From Phycisphaerae bacterium (GTDB lineage Bacteria; Planctomycetota; Phycisphaerae; SM23-33), in contig JAGXKT010000001.1 in NCBI GenBank assembly GCA_018335035.1, forward strand, positions 62,001-126,000: a stretch of DNA of 64,000 bases, written 5' to 3'. The notes beneath the pieces are model-generated. The model did not search any database. It was not told the DNA's origin and was given only the letters and a program-made list of their open reading frames with translations. Position 1 is the first letter of the stretch, and each line of letters begins with the position of its first letter. This document shows positions 60,778 to 64,000 of this stretch, piece after piece. The position numbers were made by a program, and so were the translations under genes.

Positions 60778-61851
60778 CTAGAGGTACTTGTTTCCGTACT
60801 TCTCGCCGAGTTGGCCGACGAAGTCCTTGATGCGCTGGGCGTCGGATTTTCGACAGACGAGCGTCGCGTCGGGGGCGTGGACCACGATGCAGTCGTCCAT
60901 GCCGATCACGGCCAGCAGGTGGTCCCCCTCCGTTACGATCACGTTCCGATACCCGTCGACGACCATGGCGTTGTCGGCCAGAACGACGTTGTCCGACTCG
61001 TCGTGCTCGGTGACGTCCGCCAGCGCCGGCCAGGATCCCACGTCCAGCCACTGGCAATTCAGCTCGACCATCATCACGCGTGGGGCCTTTTCCATCACGG
61101 CGTAGTCGATGCTGATTCTCTCGAGCTGCGGATAGACCTCGCGCAGGGTTTCGGTGTAGTCCTGCCTGTCGCGTTCGGCCTCAGCGACGCACGCCAGTGC
61201 CGCCAGCGACTCGGGGAGGAATTGTTCCAGGGCATTGCGAATGGCCGGCAACGTCCAGACAAACATGCCGCTGTTCCAGTAGTGGTGTCCGCTCTCGACG
61301 TAGCGACGGGCGGTTTGGTGGTCGGGCTTCTCGCGGAACGCCTCGACCTCGCGGATGCCGTCGGCGACCCGGGCTCCGGCGTGGATGTAGCCGAGTCCCG
61401 TGTGCGGCCAGGTCGGGTGGACGCCGAAGGTCAGCAGGGCGTCCGGATTGGCCTCGGCCGCCTCGCACGCTGTCCGCACTGCGTCGGCGAAGCATGCTTC
61501 CGGGCGGATGACGTGGTCGGCGGTGAACACCGCCATCGTTGCCTGCTCGTCGCGTCCGGTCAGCACCTGTGTCGCCAGGGCGACGGCGTTGGCCGTGTCG
61601 CGGCCTTCGGGCTCGCCGATGATGTTGGCCCGCGGTACGTGCGGCAGCGCCGCGGCGATCTGATCGGCGTACTGAGCGTTGGCGACAATCAGAATGTTCT
61701 CCGTCTCGAACACGCTGCCCAGCCGCTCGACCGCTACCGTCAGCAGGTTCTTGCCGTCGACCAGGGGCAGCAGTTGCTTCGGGCGGTTCTGTCGGCTCAG
61801 CGGCCAGAGGCGCTTGCCGGCGCCCCCGGCCATGATGACTGCATGACGCAT
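60778..61851 (-). CDS. manC: Mannose-1-phosphate guanylyltransferase
   Basis: A 357-residue nucleotidyltransferase that makes GDP-mannose for glycans. Standard motifs: VIMAGGAGKRLWPLSR (5-20), EPEGRDTANA (about 90-99), FTADHVI and the FREKPD and WNSGMFVW segments. It is the short form, without the C-terminal phosphomannose isomerase domain. GGGAG precedes the ATG by 6 nt. Provides GDP-sugars that could feed the surface glycan genes at 13-17 kb. Confidence 0.93.
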   Translation of the reverse strand: MRHAVIMAGGAGKRLWPLSRQNRPKQLLPLVDGKNLLTVAVERLGSVFETENILIVANAQYADQIAAALPHVPRANIIGEPEGRDTANAVALATQVLTGRDEQATMAVFTADHVIRPEACFADAVRTACEAAEANPDALLTFGVHPTWPHTGLGYIHAGARVADGIREVEAFREKPDHQTARRYVESGHHYWNSGMFVWTLPAIRNALEQFLPESLAALACVAEAERDRQDYTETLREVYPQLERISIDYAVMEKAPRVMMVELNCQWLDVGSWPALADVTEHDESDNVVLADNAMVVDGYRNVIVTEGDHLLAVIGMDDCIVVHAPDATLVCRKSDAQRIKDFVGQLGEKYGNKYL

Positions 61852-61901
61852 CGCATTCTCCCGCGTTTCATTCGTTGGGTTCGTGTTCGTTTCCGAGGGG
61901 A

Positions 61902-61907
61902 ACTATA
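61902..61907 (-). promoter_or_regulatory. -10 element of manC
   Basis: TATAGT on the minus strand, 50 nt before the ATG at 61851; TGGCAA 18 nt upstream is a poor -35. Confidence 0.35.
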
Positions 61908-61972
61908 GACAAAGGCCCCCTTCGTTTGCCACCGCAAAAACCTGCCTGTGTCGGCGGCGAACGCGCCGGCGC

Positions 61973-62000
61973 TTGACGCCCACGCCGCGGCGCGTAAGAA
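61973..62000 (+). promoter_or_regulatory. Candidate ilvC promoter
   Basis: TTGACG (61973-61978), 16-nt spacer, TAAGAA (61995-62000), then AGAGGAG and the ATG at 62042. Confidence 0.45.
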
Positions 62001-62041
62001 TCGCGCCTTGGCTTTTGGCTATCAACAGAGGAGTTCGTCCC

Positions 62042-63139
62042 ATGGCGAAGATCGATTTTGGCGGCGTCAAGGAAAACGTCGTGACGCGCAAGGAGTTTCC
62101 GCTGTCCAAAGCGCGGAGCGTTTTGAAGAACGAGACCATTGCCGTGCTGGGCTACGGCGTGCAGGGGCCCGCCCAGGCGTTGAACATGGCCGATAACGGC
62201 TTCAACGTCATCGTCGGGCAGTCCAAGCGGTTCAAGAAGGACTGGAACCGCGCCGTCGCCGACGGGTGGAAGCCCGGCAAGACGCTATTCGACATCGACG
62301 AGGCCGCGGCGCGCGGTACCATCGTGCAGATGCTCGTCTCTGACGCGGCGCAAAAGAAGATCTGGCCGACCGTCGCCAAACAACTCAACGAAGGCGACGC
62401 GCTGTATTTCTCGCACGGGTTTTCGATCGTCTACCGCGACCAGACCAGGGTCATTCCGCCGGAGGATGTGGACGTGATCCTCGTGGCCCCGAAGGGTTCG
62501 GGCACGAGCGTTCGCAGGAACTTCCTGTCCGGTGCGGGCATCAACTCCAGCTACGCCGTCGACCAGGACTACACCGGCAAGGCCGAGCAGCGCTGTCTCG
62601 CCGTCGGCATCGCCATCGGAAGCGGCTACCTGTTCCCCACGACCTTCGAAAAGGAGGTCTACAGCGACCTGACCGGAGAACGCGGCGTGCTGATGGGCGC
62701 CCTGGCAGGCGTGATGGAGGCCCAGTACGAGACGCTCCGAAAGCACGGGCATTCGCCGTCTGAGGCGTTCAACGAGACCGTCGAGGAGCTGACGCAGAGT
62801 TTGATCCGCTTGGTCGACGAGAACGGCATGGACTGGATGTACTCGAACTGCTCGGCCACCGCCCAGCGCGGCGCGCTGGACTGGAAGCCGAAGTTCAAGA
62901 AGGCCGTCAAGCCCGTCTTCCAGGAGCTTTACAAGCGCGTCGCCAACGGCGACGAGACAGCCCGCGTGCTGCGCCTCTGCGGGCGGAAGGACTACCCGCA
63001 GCGCGTCGCCGGGGAACTGGCCGAGATCCGAAACTCCGAGATGTGGCAGGCCGGCAAGGCCACCCGCAACCTGCGCCCGTCCGAAAAGGCCAAGAAGGTC
63101 ACCAAGGCCACCAAGGGCGTCAAGGGTCGTAGCGGCTGA
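62042..63139 (+). CDS. ilvC: Ketol-acid reductoisomerase
   Basis: A 365-residue enzyme of branched-chain amino-acid synthesis that isomerises and reduces acetolactate with NADPH. GYGVQGPAQA nucleotide motif, SHGFSIVY, GSGTSVRRNFLSG, and the Mg-binding YSDLTGERGVLMGAL region. The sequence type resembles the yeast Ilv5-like bacterial branch. The C-terminal 25 residues (KAKKVTKATKGVKGRSG end) are a Lys/Gly-rich tail not needed for catalysis. AGAGGAG precedes the ATG; the upstream frame is not supported. Confidence 0.93.
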   Translation: MAKIDFGGVKENVVTRKEFPLSKARSVLKNETIAVLGYGVQGPAQALNMADNGFNVIVGQSKRFKKDWNRAVADGWKPGKTLFDIDEAAARGTIVQMLVSDAAQKKIWPTVAKQLNEGDALYFSHGFSIVYRDQTRVIPPEDVDVILVAPKGSGTSVRRNFLSGAGINSSYAVDQDYTGKAEQRCLAVGIAIGSGYLFPTTFEKEVYSDLTGERGVLMGALAGVMEAQYETLRKHGHSPSEAFNETVEELTQSLIRLVDENGMDWMYSNCSATAQRGALDWKPKFKKAVKPVFQELYKRVANGDETARVLRLCGRKDYPQRVAGELAEIRNSEMWQAGKATRNLRPSEKAKKVTKATKGVKGRSG

Positions 63140-63186
63140 CGCGCCGGAAGACGACAACCCGGCTGGCGCGAGGCCAGGAGGCGGCG

Positions 63187-64000
63187 ATGACCGTGTCGCT
63201 GGATATTTATCTCGGCGACAACCTGAGCGTGCTTTCGCAGTTCGCGGCCGGGATGTTCGACCTGATCTACGTCGATCCGCCGTTCAATACCGGCAAGGCC
63301 CAGTCGCGCCTGCGCACGCGGACCGTCCGCGACGCCGATGGCGACAGGACGGGGTTCCAGGGCCGGCGCTACCGAACGGAGGCCGTTGGCTCGCAGGCCT
63401 TCGCCGACAACTTCGACGACTTCCTGGCCTTTCTCGCCCCGCGTCTCGAGCAGGCCCATCGTCTTCTGGCGCCCCGTGGAAGCTTCTTGTGCCATCTCGA
63501 CTACCGTGAGGTGCATTACGTCAAGGTGTTGCTGGACGACATCTTCGGGCGAGACGGCTTCATGAACGAGATCGTCTGGGCCTACGACTACGGCGCCCGG
63601 TCCAAGCGACGGTGGTCGGCCAAGCACGACACGATTGTGTGGTACGTCAAGGACCCAAAACGCTACACGTTCCGCTTCGAAGAGATGGATCGGATTCCGT
63701 ACATGGCCCCGGGTCTGGTGACGAAGGAAAAGGCGGCACGCGGCAAGACGCCGACGGACGTATGGTGGCACACGATTGTCCCCACCAACGGCAAGGAGCG
63801 GACGGGTTACCCGACACAGAAGCCCCTGGGCATCCTCAACCGCATCGTCGGCGTGCATTCGAACCCGGGCGATACGGTGTTGGACTTCTTTGCTGGGAGC
63901 GGCACGACCGGCGAGGCGGCGGCGCGAAGCGGGCGCAGCGCCGTGCTGATCGATTCGAACCCGGAGGCGGTGAAGATCATGTCCGAGCGGCTGGCGTTCG
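63187..64000 (+). CDS. Site-specific DNA methyltransferase, N4/N6 type (3' end outside window)
   Basis: At least 271 residues of a beta-class DNA methyltransferase. Catalytic motif IV DPPFNTG comes first (about residue 31) and the SAM-binding FxGxGT motif I later as DFFAGSGTTGEAA (near 235), the order of beta enzymes. DPPF fits N6-adenine or N4-cytosine methylation. AGGAGG precedes the ATG at 63187. No adjacent restriction gene is visible in the remaining sequence. The reading frame continues past the right edge. Confidence 0.85.
   Translation, partial: MTVSLDIYLGDNLSVLSQFAAGMFDLIYVDPPFNTGKAQSRLRTRTVRDADGDRTGFQGRRYRTEAVGSQAFADNFDDFLAFLAPRLEQAHRLLAPRGSFLCHLDYREVHYVKVLLDDIFGRDGFMNEIVWAYDYGARSKRRWSAKHDTIVWYVKDPKRYTFRFEEMDRIPYMAPGLVTKEKAARGKTPTDVWWHTIVPTNGKERTGYPTQKPLGILNRIVGVHSNPGDTVLDFFAGSGTTGEAAARSGRSAVLIDSNPEAVKIMSERLAF

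Overview
The window is GC-rich (roughly two thirds G+C), densely coded bacterial chromosome with no rRNA, tRNA, insertion sequence, prophage or CRISPR array that I could recognise. The gene set (rotary V/A-type ATPase with a DUF2764 subunit, diadenylate cyclase next to a YbbR protein, lysine-rich H1-like protein, cytoplasmic GH29 enzyme, DUF4416 protein, many lipoproteins) suggests a member of the Planctomycetota, perhaps a Phycisphaerae-like lineage. That placement is inferred from gene content, not from a marker phylogeny.

Layout. 1-9887 (+): three tandem SPFH (HflK/HflC-like) membrane proteins, an ABC ATPase, its permease and a large anchored protein of unknown function, apparently one operon. 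9947-13465 (+): GH3-family adenylating enzyme, DUF2520 Rossmann protein, FolD. 13489-17776 (-): O-antigen ligase-like protein, WecA/MraY-type phosphosugar transferase, DUF4416 protein and a small membrane protein. 17872-21506 (+): exported protein, thioredoxin reductase, MtaA-like methyltransferase. 21508-24078 (-): cysteine desulfurase and a radical SAM protein. Then GH29 fucosidase (+), prepilin peptidase, lipoprotein, ArgG and a TPR lipoprotein (-). 30744-35112 (+): two lipoproteins (one a HAD phosphatase), a UmuD-like protein lacking its catalytic dyad, and UmuC. 35472-37345 (+): DUF378, fasciclin and QueG-like proteins. 37459-42154 (-): zinc-ribbon protein, ProA, YbbR/CdaR, diadenylate cyclase and FolP. 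42282-45986 (+): BamD-like, LptE-like and FtsH. 46291-46641 (-): histone H1-like protein, divergent from a class II ribonucleotide reductase (+), followed by an esterase. 49694-57818 (-): seven-gene V/A-type ATPase operon. 57943-63139: PIN-TRAM protein, ArgD, mannose-1-phosphate guanylyltransferase, IlvC. A DNA methyltransferase runs off the right edge.

How the parts fit. Much of the window serves the envelope: SPFH scaffold plus exporter, polysaccharide priming, ligation and GDP-sugar supply, outer-membrane assembly, FtsH quality control, cyclic-di-AMP signalling. The ATPase proteolipid keeps all four side-chain ligands of a sodium site, so this ATPase is predicted to move Na+.

Most notable observations: (1) the triple-SPFH/ABC operon; (2) catalytic-residue changes in UmuD (Ser to Asp, Lys to Thr), FolD (Lys to Gln, Asp to Glu) and diadenylate cyclase (DGA to DMG); (3) four low-complexity arrays with an exact 7-nt period but different consensus sequences, all inside gaps between co-directional, probably co-transcribed genes; (4) recurrent -10 elements 6-9 nt upstream of start codons, implying leaderless or near-leaderless mRNAs.
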